A DNA stretch of 64,000 nt from Vanilla planifolia (taxonomy: Eukaryota > Streptophyta > Magnoliopsida > Asparagales > Orchidaceae): contig JAIUJO010000147.1 of the NCBI GenBank assembly GCA_023846275.1, positions 637,822 to 701,821 of the forward strand. Direction: 5' to 3'. Positions 1 to 13,000 of this stretch are shown here, in pieces (within the stretch, counting starts at the first letter, position 1; every line of letters begins with the position of its first letter). A model generated the notes under the pieces. The model ran no database searches and was not told where the DNA came from. It worked only from the letters and a program-made list of their open reading frames with translations. Position numbers and translations under genes: made by a program.

Positions 1-1082
1 TTAAAATGTTTATAAAATTTTTCAAAAGCTTGTTATGCACTTAAATTTTAAAAGTTTTAAAAAACGTTAGTTATTTTTGATAATATCTCAACATCATTTT
101 ATTTTGGTTTCTTCAATAAAGTTAATTTTTATTCTCATGCCATAAATGAAGCTTTATAATTACACGTAAGCACTAAGATTTTATTTTTTTCTTTTCAAAT
201 TTTTTTATACTTTTAAATATACGTTTACTATATTATAATAATTATTAAATTAAAGCTCTAGAAGTGATCGTATAATGACAAATTACATAAATATTAAAAA
301 AACTTTAATTTTTATTATTTCAATTGTTGTTATAATTATAAACGTTTTAGTAAATACAAGTTATTTTTGTTATTGTAATATTTGATAAAGTATTTTTTGA
401 ATTTTAGGAACATTGATTTAAATATTTGAAATATTTAGAATTGCAAATAAGATTATGTTTAATTATTTTTAAAAATATGATTTAATGGACAAGAAATTTA
501 ACAATGCAATATGTTTTTATAATTTTAACATCAATGTTTTCAAGAAAGACACATTGTTTCTATATTATAAATTTGTTGTGGGCTACGTCTAGACATTTCT
601 CAAGCAGATTTTGTAAAATAAAAGCTTTTAAAGACATAGTGTACAAAAAAAGTTTAATACCTTAAATATGAGATTATGTTTATGATTTTTTTTCTTTCCT
701 TTTCATATTTTTTTTTTTATTTATGGTGTATATTTGTTATTTATATCTCACTTTTTTAATTATTTGTTTATATAAAAGAAATTGATCATTTAAATACTTA
801 AAGATTATTTTATAATTTAAAAAAAATGAAGTTATTTTCATAATTAAAATATAATAAATGTGAAATATAAACTACCAAAAATATTTATGATAATTAAAAT
901 ATTTCCAATTTTTTAACTAATAACATAACTATCAAAAAGCCTTTTCATAGTAATGTGAGCTTTGAAGGTATTTAAAATTAAAAAAGAAACATTTAAATTA
1001 ACAAAAATTTCAAAAGGTCTTTAAGAAAAAAAAGTTTCATAAAGCATGAATAAGAAATAGAGATTATTGATAATTGGAAATG

Positions 1083-1105
1083 TATATATATATATATATA
1101 TATAT
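1083..1105. repeat. (TA)n microsatellite
   Basis: An uninterrupted run of about eleven TA units, flanked by ordinary AT-rich sequence. Confidence 0.9.
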
Positions 1106-2204
1106 GACGTAACTTTCAAAATCAGTGTAGAATAAAAATATAAAGAAATTAAAAAATATATAAAAAATAGAAAATTTTAAATTATGAACGAAAGTCAAAT
1201 ATGTAAATAATGTGCAAAATATTGTTCAATTAAATTTTGCAAGAAGGTTTATTTTATAAAATATTTCAAATAAAGATGTTTGATGAATAGAAAAGGAAAG
1301 TAACAAATATTATGAAATAAATTAAATGTATAAGTTATAAAAAATTAAAATTTAAAGTTATAAGGAATATTGAATTATATAAAATATTTAAGAATTATAA
1401 ATAATCTTTTGTTTTGTTAATTAACGATAGTTTATGATTATTTTATATCATTACAAATAAAAGAAGAAAATAACTTAAAAGCATTTCAAATGGTATGCAA
1501 AGATGGTTAGTTATCTATGTCCATGCAAACCAAAGATCAAAGTAAAATTTGTTACCACAAATCATTATTGAGTACTATAGTTCCAAATTATTTGGAACAA
1601 TTTAGTCATATTTGTTATCCTAAAACCCAAAATTGTAATAGCGGTGGTCATTACAAATTTTCAAATCTATTAAAATTATTATTAAGGATGAGCTTAGCAT
1701 CCTATTTTTTTATGCTTACACTACTTATTTACATGTTATGACAAAAAATTTTATCATTTTTTATTTTAACGAAATTAGTTATATAAATTAGTTTTGGGTA
1801 ATTTTATTGTGTTTATTGCGAAAAACTTATTTAGTAATCGAGATATACTTTTTAACATTAAAAATTCCTATTATGATTGTGAATATCAATGATTTTTAAA
1901 ATCTAAATTCTGAAATTGGAAGCATTGTAGAATTATAAGGCTTGAATTGTAACACATGAATTTTGTTAAGGCTTATTGCTTAAAAATGAGCTTATATGTT
2001 TATTTATATTATTAACTTTTTCTCTCATCCTTATTTCTTTCATACTATGAATGCTTGATATGATATAGATATGATTCATAAAAATTAGGTGTTGGTGGTT
2101 AAAGATAGAATTATTAAAATAAGACCTTTTGATTTGATGCATTTTTTAATAACATAAGAAAAAAGATGAATATAAGAAAAAGAAGAATCTATTACCATAT
2201 CTTG

Positions 2205-2297
2205 CATAGATTTTTAAATTTAAGGAGCTTCATATAGAAGTTCAAAAGGGGTACATAGATTCTTAAATTTAAGGAGCTTCATATAGAAGACCAAAAG
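2205..2297 (+). repeat. Two-copy tandem repeat, 49-bp offset
   Basis: The segment at 2205-2248 recurs at 2254-2297 with three differences by eye. Both copies carry the core aaggagcttcatatagaag. A simple recent tandem duplication; no coding meaning is seen. Confidence 0.85.
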
Positions 2298-5200
2298 AGA
2301 TCTAAGTAGGGTCAATTTAAAATACTGAATTGTGTCTACTCCAACCCAAAACTAGTATATCATAAAGTAAATTTTTTTTTTAAGGTGGTGTGGCTATGGC
2401 AGCATAAGCCATTAAGATGTGCTTGTAATTTAAGAAAACTTAACTACAAAAGGGGAACTTGGAGGGGCCAATTTGGAGGATGCCAAGTAATAAAATGAGA
2501 TAAAATATGAGGAAGAAGGAGGGTTAAAGCTTTCAAGCAAGGATAGATGATACAAAAGAGAAGTCATCTGCAAACTTTTTTTAGGTAGCATAACACCACA
2601 GTTCATGTAATAAATTTAGCTAATATCTAAGCCAAGATAAAAAGGAATTACGTTGTGAAAATGTCTATGGAACCTGTGAAAATAGTTATGAGAATAATTA
2701 GTCATTGTTTTTCATGAAATGCGTTCAAGTAGGAGGAAATTCTTTTTTCTCTAGACTAAGGGAGATTTGTTAAGTAAATGAACGGTTCAATTTTCACTTT
2801 TTCTTATGTAGTGTTTCTATTATAGCTATAAAAATGCAGATTACTTTTTGGCTATGAACGCAAAGAAAATTACATGATCACATATAACATGTTTGGCTTT
2901 GATTATAGATATATATGGAATATGATATTAAAACAGCAATCTGTTGATGTAAAGCACTTCTTAACATAGTACACATCACAATTAAAAATAAGTGAAAATC
3001 ATGATAATTTTTATGCCTTGTTGGTTATTTACATTGGTTGCCTAAGAATCTATGCATTAAGCATAGATTATCATGATAATTATTAAAAAAAATGAAAAAT
3101 CATGAAAAACAATGTTTATTTAATATAACCCTTATAACCTAAACATAATGGCCTTGTTTTCTTATTATATGTTACTAATAGTTAGGATCCTTAATATAAT
3201 TCTTCTACTTTCTAAGTAGAATTACTGTTTGATAATATAGATTGAATGTAATATTTACTTCTTGATTATTGCAAGAATAAACAATAAGTTTTGTGCCTTC
3301 ATAAATATAAAAATGTGTAAAATGTAGAATTTATTATGTATTTTTCATTTAAACTTAATGTATTTTTGATGGGAGGTGCTATGATTGTGTTTAAAATTAC
3401 TCATAAGTTTAGTTGATAACATGAAATGTTATAAATGGGTACTTATTGCTAAAATCATGCATAAAAAATATATGAAATGAAATGTGATATATGTCATACC
3501 GTAGATTAAGTAATAAAAAGTTAAAGGCACTTGGAACTAACAAAAATTCTAGATAATCCTGCAGCCAATCTTTTCTCTGTTTAGGGTGTACTTTTGAAGC
3601 ATGGGACCATGGACTTATCTAAGTTATAAGAGGCATTGGTCCAATCTTTAAGAGAACCTAAATAGATCCTAACGTGTGAGTCATTCTTGGTTACTAGTTA
3701 GAAAACCTTTGAGGGGCTCAGTTTATGTCCTTAGAAGAAAGCTAGGTTATGTCAGGATACAATTGGAAACTAAAGAGTTTGGTTATAGCTAAAACTATTA
3801 AAGTTAAGGTTAGGCGTTATGGTAAAGGTTTTATGGATAATTCATAAATTTTAGCATTGTCAAATTATAACTTTATGGTGCTTGGATATGAACATGTAAG
3901 GTTAAGTGTAGTCTTGGAATCATGTTCAAAGGCATAGCAAAAATCAATTAAAAAGGAAACTATACCAAAAGATTCTTATGAGAAGCTCACAAAGTACCAT
4001 TAGAGAACCTTTATGCAAAATGAAAATAAAGTGCTAGTTATCTAGGCTGGCCTTACAAGAATGTGGAAGAGCTTGGAATAAGACAAAAGGTTGTGCTAGG
4101 TTTGACCCCATAAGTATTATGCGAAAGATTTTAGTTAGACCCTAGATTAAGCAGGTATTTGGGTAAGACCACAAGTAACTCTATTCAGACTCTTAAGTCA
4201 CATGATGATACTCTTGATGGTGATCTGAGAAATTTGTTAAGGCTTAACAGAGGCCTTATTATTATTATGATGATTACAGTTTTCCTTGGGATCATGAGGG
4301 TCATAGTGATACTTATGTAAATCGAGGCTGAGTTGTACTAGCTATAAGTTAAATATATAACCTAAGGATAAAAGTTAAGCCATTATGAACTCTATGGTTG
4401 GTTTAGATATGAAAGATCCAAAACAAAGGGGGGTAAGATTAAATATAGGAAAAATAGGCTAAGAACTTCTAGATAGCTAAATTAAGATTTAATAAGAGCC
4501 AAAAGTCATTTAGATATAATCGACTCTAAGTTATTAACAATCACTATGGAGATAGAGTTGACAAGAACCTCATATTATGGGTTAGTGTTAATTAAATGTG
4601 AATGGTTAAGCTTATAAATGGAGTATCAATTTCATGGTATGAACTTTTATAATTTGTAGGAAGCCATTATATGAATAGCCCTAAAAAGAAACAATTGTAT
4701 ATTTCAATCCATAGGAAATACCTTCGTGTGTATTGTTGTATTGGGGACTACTTGTGGTTCATGAAGACTCTTAGAATCCTACATGGATGCCCATGTGATT
4801 ATCATTACCATGTCGAATACTGGATTAAAGAATTTGAATGAAGCAACAAGGATTGTCATGATTTTTGTGTATAAAAAGTTGTAATATATTATGAAGTAGA
4901 TGCTAAGTATCTGGTTTGTCATAGTGCAAAGAAAGACATGTTGAATTAGTTAGTAGAAGATGATATCCTTTCCTTATTTAGAAACTAATGTCATTCATTC
5001 ATGAGATTTATTCTATTGTTAAATTCATAATTCATTTTAGCATATAATAGTGTTATAGTATGGCTCAAAGATTTCTTGATGGGCCAGCAAACTCTCCCAT
5101 TGATATCAAAATCAAGTTGTTAAATTTTGAGTAACAGTCAAGCTAAAGATTATCAGAGCTAGTGAATTAGTTGAACAATTTGTGCCATTTATTTTGTCAT

Positions 5201-5572
5201 GAATAATAATAGATTTGATACTTTTTTCTCATCAATTCTATTTTATTAGATAAAGGATTTTATTTGAGAATGTTATCAGACTTGGTTCTTACTAGTTATT
5301 TTTTTCTGTCAGAGTTTGGTAATTATTCATGATATTTCCTTAGATTAGATTATAATTGAGTGGTTTTATTGATTTTGTAGATATTTTATTTTTGTTTTGG
5401 TATTGTGCAAGACAAAAATTATTGGATTCCTAACATGATAATATTTTTCTTGGAACTTACAAGTACAATATGATAATATGATTCATTATAATTTTGTTGC
5501 ACTCATGTTTTTTTAAACAAATTTTAGGTTTGGTAGTGTAAGAAAACTTGAGAGTTAGGCCAAGGCAAAATG

Positions 5573-5579
5573 ATATATG

Positions 5580-5673
<94 letters not shown>

Positions 5674-5730
5674 GGTTTGTATACATATATATGTGTGTGT
5701 GTGTGTGTATGTGCTTGTATCTGTGTGTCT
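5573..5730 (+). repeat. Compound TA/GT microsatellite
   Basis: A short (TA)n run passes into a long (GT)n run broken by single T and G insertions (GTTT, GTGGG), then ATACATATATAT, then (GT)n again. It supports a spurious Cys/Val-rich reading frame, which I do not call as a gene. It is a small isolated relative of the much larger TG array at 44.1-47.9 kb. Confidence 0.9.
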
Positions 5731-6979
5731 ATAATTGAATCTTTTTTATTAATAAAAAGTAGTTATATGATCGATTGTATATATATAATGCATGTTTATT
5801 TTACTATTAAAGGTTTAGTTTTGCTATATTATAAAATGGTGAATGTTGTTATCCTGGTTGTCTCGTGGACAATCAAAGATATTTTGATGATAATAACCTA
5901 ATTATGTAAATTTTTTACATAATCATAAAGCTTGGATATATTATCTAGATAAGTGATAAAGAGGAGCTTCAAAAAGATGTTAAGTTCAATAAGCTTGATT
6001 TTATGATGCTGACTCCTAACCATGATACTTTATTTGATAGCAACAAGACAAAAAAATTTTAATGAATTTGGTTGAATAAATTTTTAAATTTTAGATAGTT
6101 AATGTGCTTCTTAATGGAAGATGTAAAACAAAAAAAGTAATTATTAAATCTCATGGAAATCATTTTGGTTTGAGTGGTAGGCCATCAAAACAAATATTTT
6201 CAATAATAATATCATGATTGTTTTAAGAATCACTTTTCTTAATTTTTTTAATTTTTGTTCCTATAATAATTAATTAAATTTAAAAAATAGAAAAAACTAA
6301 TTCTACTAAAATTAACTTATCTTATCTACGTAACAATTTTCAGACATGGAACATTAATGTTGAAGCCGATCGCTACATTAATCAGATCGAGGCATCAAAC
6401 CTTAACGTAGATAGCAGTATCTTGAATCAAGGCACTACTCACTACATTCATAAATTAGATAATCATGTTATTGGAGGTGTAGTGACTAACTCATGAATAT
6501 ACTTGATAACAATTATCGTGAAATCAAGCTACTTTTAAAGCACACAAAGTGTCTTATAAGAAGAAACAAATAAGAGCAAATACACCATTTGGGACTAAAA
6601 CTTAAAGCTTTTTCCTCATAGCTGACGTCTAAATTACTATGGTCATGTGCGCTATCTAATCATGTAATTTTATAATCGAATGATGATTGCCAGAACTGCC
6701 TTTTTAAATCGATAATTCTACTAATTGTCTAATCTCTCCATTAAATGATTGAATGGTCCACATTTAATTTACAAGTAAAATTAAATCTTATCACTGTATC
6801 ATAATTCAGAATTAGCTATTCATATGAAATCCAAATTTTTAAACTACTCTAGTTTATTCATAACTGGTCGTTTATGTCGTTTTCATAATCAAGTATTCGA
6901 AGATCATTTTAATCATGTCACTCCCACGAAATGACAAATTTTTTATAAATATTTACTAGTTGTTATAAATTTTTTAAAA
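5731..6979. other. Unclassified AT-rich DNA
   Basis: No gene is recognised. Positions 6320-6520 are less AT-rich than their surroundings and include the short palindrome AACATTAATGTT near 6349. The stretch is not recognisable as a known element. Confidence 0.5.
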
Positions 6980-7700
6980 TAATATTAAGTTTTTAATTAA
7001 AAAACATATATTTATTAAAAACATCAAATGGTTAATTTGTTAAATACTTTTAGCAATCAGGAAATAAATTAGGTAAATATTGATCAAAATAAATTGATGA
7101 AATTTTTACAAAATTCTAAAGAAACGTTTTAAGTAATGACATTGAAGTCATTAATAGCTGTGCTCATTGTTGCCCCTATATGTTGTGTCCTTCTTCACCA
7201 ACTCATTATTCCTTCTTAAAAATAACAAAGCTCCCATTTCCTTTTTTTTCTTTTTGTTAAATTAAAATACTTGTGCCTTGTTGAGCGAATGTCAAGCATA
7301 GGAATTACCTTGCATAGATTTTAATTGTCACTTTTCTTTCCTCTTCTTGCAAATCTTACTTCATTATAAGGCCTTTGTAGTGAGTGTTTTTTCTATTTAA
7401 TTATTGTGAGAGTTTAGTATACCCATTGTTCAATAAAAGTCTTATATGGATTTTTTTAATATCTTTTTTTTCTGAGGGTGGTTATAGGTTTGATTTTAGG
7501 ATGAATAACCTACACAATGCTTAAGCACACTTTAAAATGCTTGTTATCCTTCCTATTATACAATTTCCTTAAACATTTTTTATTAAATAAAAGTTATTGT
7601 AATTTTAAATGAAATTTAAATTTTTTTGAAAAATTACTTCTTGATATTTGTTTAAGCTTATTGCAAATTTTTTTTCAAAATTTTCTTAAAATATTTTTGT
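6980..7700 (+). repeat. Dispersed repeat of ~0.7 kb, copy A
   Basis: This stretch matches, in reverse complement, the stretch at about 17,990-18,700. Matching landmarks in order include GGTAAATATT, AATTTTTACAAAATT, GTAATGACATT followed by AAGTCATTA, GTGCTCATT, an AAAATACTTGTG/AAAACACTTATG block, TTATTGTGAGAGTT/TTATTGTAAGAGTT, and a GGTTTGATTTTA/GGCTTGATTTTA block. The copies are diverged, with small indels. Ends are approximate. No coding capacity or terminal repeat is evident, so the class (solo LTR, non-autonomous DNA element or other) is unresolved. Confidence 0.6.
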
Positions 7701-8879
7701 AAGAAACAAATATTATTTTTCTAATAATTCACACATTCTCTTGCTGAACTACTCTTGACATGATGAAAAGAGCTCATTTGCTTAAGATGATTGTACAAAA
7801 CTCAAATGAACTAAAATGACTAAATTAAAATGATGGAACTTAATGAAGCATAAGCCAAAAAAGTTGATATTTGAAATGACGAGTTAATAACATGGAGGAT
7901 ATGTGGCAAGCTTAAACAATAAATAAAGAAACATAATAATAAACAGGGAGAAATTTTTGGTTTTTAAAATCATAAAAAGGTTCATTTTGACAAGTCTTAA
8001 AAGAACTTCACAAACAAACATCAAAGTGATAGTGAGGTGGTAGCATTTTTAAAGTTTGTGTTAGCATGGTGACACTTCCAACATGACTCTAGGAACACCT
8101 TCTTGTAAGTATGCTCCTCTCCCTTACTGGGTATATCTCATGTGTGCATTACCCTCGTGGTTTTTCTTTTATGTTGAATGTGGGAAAGTTTTTAATCCTC
8201 ACTAATCATGATAGCACTAATCTCTTTTCTAAAGTGAAAACAAAAGGTCATGTTTGATGATGATGTCATAAAAAGGTTGCCCCTTCATACTCACTCAAAT
8301 AGGTAACATTTTCAATTGGTTGATGAAACATGGAATTTTAAAGAATACTAATTCAAAACAATTAGCATCTTTGAATCTATCATAAAGTGGTGAGCATGTG
8401 CTCCTAATATTTTTACTGAAATTGGAAAATATTTGATGTTGGATGTACAATATTTGAATAATTGTAGTCTTTCAAATGACTGTCCTCAAAGAATATTTAA
8501 AGATCCAAGTGGGAATTGGGTCTTAAAGATGGATTTAATTGCTAAAAATGTTGTGGATTGTTTAACATCTCTCTATTCCAAACTAAGAAAATTGAGAAGT
8601 GCTTCGCTTTTTTATTGTTAGGCCAACTAAAAAGTAATATGATGCTAATTCAACTAGTTGCTAAGGAGAAAATACAACAAATAATTTTTTGATGGATTCT
8701 TCATGTGCTTAAAAATTAGATGGGTTTGAGGTTTTATTTTACAAGCATTGTTGGTCGACATTTTAATATGAAATTTATGACTCTGTCAATGATTTTCTTA
8801 TTGGTAGCCCATCACCTAAAGAATGCAGTAGTGCTAATTTATTTTTTCTTCTAAAGATTAATTGTAATACAACTTTCAA
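7701..8879. other. Unclassified, possibly 5' part of the LINE relic
   Basis: Less AT-rich than the first 5 kb. An open frame at 8433-8621 (62 codons) has balanced amino acid composition and lies about 300 bp before recognisable LINE reverse transcriptase sequence on the same strand. It may be the linker upstream of the RT domain, but no motif proves this. Confidence 0.3.
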
Positions 8880-10010
8880 AGACTTTATGACAATTGGATA
8901 TATAGTTTCTCAAAAATACTCTAAGTTCTTAGTAGCTAGCTTATAGATTGTCCTACCACCATCGACATGGAGCAATTAGCTTTACTAAAGAAGGGGATAT
9001 CACTTGAAAGATCTTACCTGCATAAGAAATCATACTCTCATAAGAGCAAACTAATAATTTAGATTAGAAGATCAAAGCTAATAGCTCTATTATCAAGCTA
9101 GACTTTAAGAATGTGTTCAATAATATATTGTGAAGAAAAGAAGTACTGCACAAGTTTAACTTCAATAGTTAATTTATTAATCCAAACATGATTATATATA
9201 ATATAAGATGGTTGAAAGTCATTTTTAACAAAAAAGGAAATGGTTCCATCTAACTCTCCGATTAGCTAAAGCATGGTAACCCTCTATCCTCATTTCTTCT
9301 CCACCTTGTAGCTAAAGCACTAAGAAGAGGTTTAAACAATCTACAAATACAAGGTAAGGTGAAGCACTAGGCCATTCGAAGTGGTTGTCAACAAATGTCC
9401 CATTTTTGCATTGTGGATTACTTTATTCTCTTCTGAAGAGGTCATAAATGCTCAATCAAAAATATCAAGTTATTCCTATTTGATCTCTAAGGTACATCAA
9501 GTTTTTAGATTATTATGCAAAGGATCTTCTTTATTAGATGTACAAACATGAAACACAAGTAGGAAAACATCGACAAGGAACTCCTTTAGAAAAGATACTA
9601 TCTTCAAATCACTTAACTCAAAATGACATTATTGAAAGGTATGAAATAAGAGGTCCACTCAAAACACTAAATTGACAAAACATGCAAAAGGAAATATTCT
9701 CAATGGGAGGTAGTATTTGTCAGTCATGTCCTCTAACTAATAATACTTTATAATCTATTGACATCTTATGTTCTCAATAATACTATTAATTTTTAGAAAG
9801 TGTGATAAATAGTTTTCTTTGGGATGATAATGATTTGCAAAGCAAGCACCATGGGCTAACTAGAAAAGATTAGTTTCCTCTATGAAATATATGGATTACT
9901 AGTTAAGCAATTGAAAGATTTTAATGATGCATATAATGTAAAGCTTTTTTAGAAGGTCTACACCTCAAGAATTTTCAATTTTTATACATAAATTTTAGTT
10001 TCCTTAGTAG
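8880..10010 (+). pseudogene. Decayed LINE (non-LTR retrotransposon) reverse transcriptase
   Basis: Conceptual translation with frame changes gives a run of plant L1-type RT landmarks. Near 8,930-9,000 there is a VLPP-like block. At about 9,085-9,130 there is KLDFKNVFN, the equivalent of KLDLKKAYD, holding the first catalytic Asp. At about 9,270-9,360 come GNPLSSFLLHLVAKALRRGL and a NNLQIQGKVK block, matching the RQGDPLSPYLF...LVAE...L motif. Near 9,380-9,425 GCQQMSHFCIVDY stands where HLLFADD is expected, so the catalytic Asp pair is damaged. Positions 9,800-9,960 resemble the post-RT FLWG...HW..W...GGLG...FN.A region. Many stops and frameshifts make it dead. LINE family membership is fairly sure; the ends, poly(A) tail and target-site duplication were not found. 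Confidence 0.75.
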
Positions 10011-13000
10011 ATAATATTATGGAGCATGCTCAATGACTTGGAATCAAATAAAGAGAATCATTCTTACTAATTTGTATTTTGTAATACTTGGAGCAAAATA
10101 AATAACGATGGCGTCAATTACTAGACCCTCACCAAGGATGGTAAGCTCATTATCAATTCAGAATAAGACAAGCTTAGATGTGATTAATTGCCTTACTCAT
10201 AAGTCATAAAAAATAATTGTGAATGATTGCCAAACTTTCGTAATTTCTCTACTTACGTGGGGACTCCTAAATAAATAGTTACATTTTGATAAGAACATGA
10301 GGGACTTGAATTTGAATTTATAGACAAATACTATTTTGTGTATATAGGAACTCTCAAATGAATCTTATGGAACCCATTTGAAGTTCATCTTGGCATTAAA
10401 CAAACCCAACATCATGATTCATGAAATGCTTCAAGAATAGTGGAAGTGTAATCACCCAAACACAATAGCTATTAAGGGATTTAGTGTTCTACTATCTCTC
10501 GTATCTAGAAGATATAAATTAAAAACAATTCGATGAGCAAATATTCCCTATTCTTTGATAGAGTTCAACAGAATAGTTTTGTATTTAAATGTTGTCCAAT
10601 TATCTAAAGAAGTTCAATAGATCCTTAAATAGTAAAAAATTAATTGCTTCCTTGATTTTTTGAGATCAATTGAACAATTAAAAAGTTGTTTAATGCACTC
10701 TGCTAGAAACCAAATTAGTCAAATTTAATTCTAAGTGATTGACTGGAGTGAACCAAGGCCTATAGGTTGTGTTTGTGTGATTGGAAACTACTTGGTGGAG
10801 CTATTAAAGCACTCTCAATTTACATAGTATCTAAAAAAATATATTAGTTGAAGCCATTGAAAAACTTTTTGGTCTAAACTTATGAGATAATTTGGGGTTA
10901 TGTAAACGTAATTATAGAAACAAACAATTAATCAATCATTATAGTGTTGCACAAAAGCATTGGAATCACTTGTTGTAGCTTAATTCTACTAATTGGAATG
11001 AATCAATTTCATTGCAACGTAGTTTAATTCTTACACATATTCAAGAAAAGAAATGTAGTAACAAACTAGTAGACTTAAATAGCTAATAAGTGTATTCATT
11101 TGGAGGTTTAAGTTTAAAACAAATTCCAAAAGTTTACAAAGCTTTAATTAAGCGTGATGAGGAGAGATGTTGGTATGGTGATCATAAGGAAAGTCATCCA
11201 ACTAATTACTCCATAATCAAAGGCATGAAATGCATTTACACGATCATTAAGGTTGACTTGGATTTGTTCTTGGGGAAATTACTATGCATTTTAGGCTAAA
11301 AAGAATGAACTAAAATCTTGGACAACCACTAGATTTTATCATATAACTTTTATTTTAGCTTAAGAAATCAATTTTGATAAACTACTTTGGGTTCATATAA
11401 GTCATGTCAAGTTAATCATATTCTCAAAAAAATGGGTGAACCTATTTTTTGTGGTTCATTTCATAGTAGGAAACGAATGTTGACAGAATCTCTTAATTTT
11501 AACAAATGATAACTATTCTTCTTATATCTAAGATCATGACTTTTTTGCTTGAAAAATTATACAATTCCAAACCATTAGAATATATTCCAATCAAACTTGA
11601 ACTTGATTCTAGCAATAATACAAAAGAAAGGTTCATAATATTATGACAACTTTTGCTTATGTAAATTGAGCATATATTGTACTAATGTTACAATAATAAG
11701 TTGTTTTGTTGTATTAATTTGAGAGAAAATGTGTGAATTAGGAAGTTACCTAAAAAATTTAACATTTTTTTAGGAATAAGTTATGCGAAGAATAACAAAA
11801 AAGCCATCTCTTTCTTAATAATTTCTTTGTCATTTGATTTAATAGCAAATTTAATTAATCATCAATTTTAGTTACATATGTTTCCATAGCCTAATCATCT
11901 TGTACTCCTTGATTCATTGGCAAGCACATCCTCCATATCAACCATATGTGAAGACTAATTCAATGAAATTAGTTAAGTATGATGGACTTAATTGGAAAAT
12001 ACATTTGACTCACTATTTATTTGGAATCATTAGACACTTTTCTTTGATTTTATGCAACTTTATCATTGCTTTGAATCATACTAATGTGGTCATTAATGAC
12101 TAAACAAATAGATGACACTTATCTACTATTTCAACATGTATGGTTTTAGATTTCATCACTGTATTGAGTTATATCTTACATCATAGCGATACAATCACTA
12201 GCTTAGTAGCTACCTAATGTACAAATTTTAGATTGGTCCAAAAAAATTTAATAATGCATCAATAGTCAGTTTGGATTAGTTCAAAGTTGAACAATTTCTT
12301 AACCTGTACAATATGATTTCTTAATTAGCCTAGTATTACATTTCACATCGAGACTACCATCTTTAAGGAACATTTCTTAATGCTGATCAATCAGATCTAT
12401 CTTTTATGTTTCCTCTTTTTGTCAATGTCATTCTAATACTACCACTCATTAGAAATGATTAGACAAATATTTTGACTCTAATTTGTTTTTCATACATCCT
12501 ACAATCATGAAATTTGAAAATTTAGTACACTATACTTCATAACAAGATTGTCATCTCCTAAATATGTGGCATGACATGAACCAGTTCTATTTCTTTGAAA
12601 TCCCTTTGATTTGTGTCAAACAAAAACACAATAATGCATTAATCATACTTATCTGTTGATGCACATTGTCTAAATTTTCATTGTTTAGTTCCTTAATTAG
12701 ATTGGTTTATCATTCATGAATATTGTCATAAAATGTTTAGCAATATGGTTCTCATCATACAAAATGATAAGTCCTTAAACCAAGATCAATCATTACACTC
12801 TTATGTGTTCTTATACAATTTATATGCACAAGTTATGTGGAATCAATCATAGTCATTACAGATACCTCTATACAGTAGACTCGTTCCAACTAATAAATTG
12901 AATTGGTAATATTGATACTTCGACGAGACACTCCAAATCACTAAATAGTGTCTAGTGAGCATATGACATTCACGTGCATCAACACATCAAAAGCATATGG

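Larger units (their letters stand above)
1..5572. other. AT-rich intergenic DNA, no recognisable gene
   Basis: About 5.5 kb of AT-rich sequence with homopolymer A and T runs. I see no protein domain, RNA gene or transposon terminus. The longest open frame near 1517-1741 (74 codons) resembles nothing I know and is of a length expected by chance. From about 3.5 to 5.1 kb the base composition is somewhat more balanced, and this could be the wreck of an older element, but no motif supports a class. Small repeats inside it are listed separately. Confidence 0.6.

Noticed and set aside
6320-6520. DNA transposon end suggested by the less AT-rich patch and palindrome
   Set aside because: No terminal inverted repeat pair or target-site duplication could be found.
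11900-12103. Copia gag start (KYDGLNWK)
   Set aside because: Only one short resemblance; no following gag, integrase or RT motif in order could be read.
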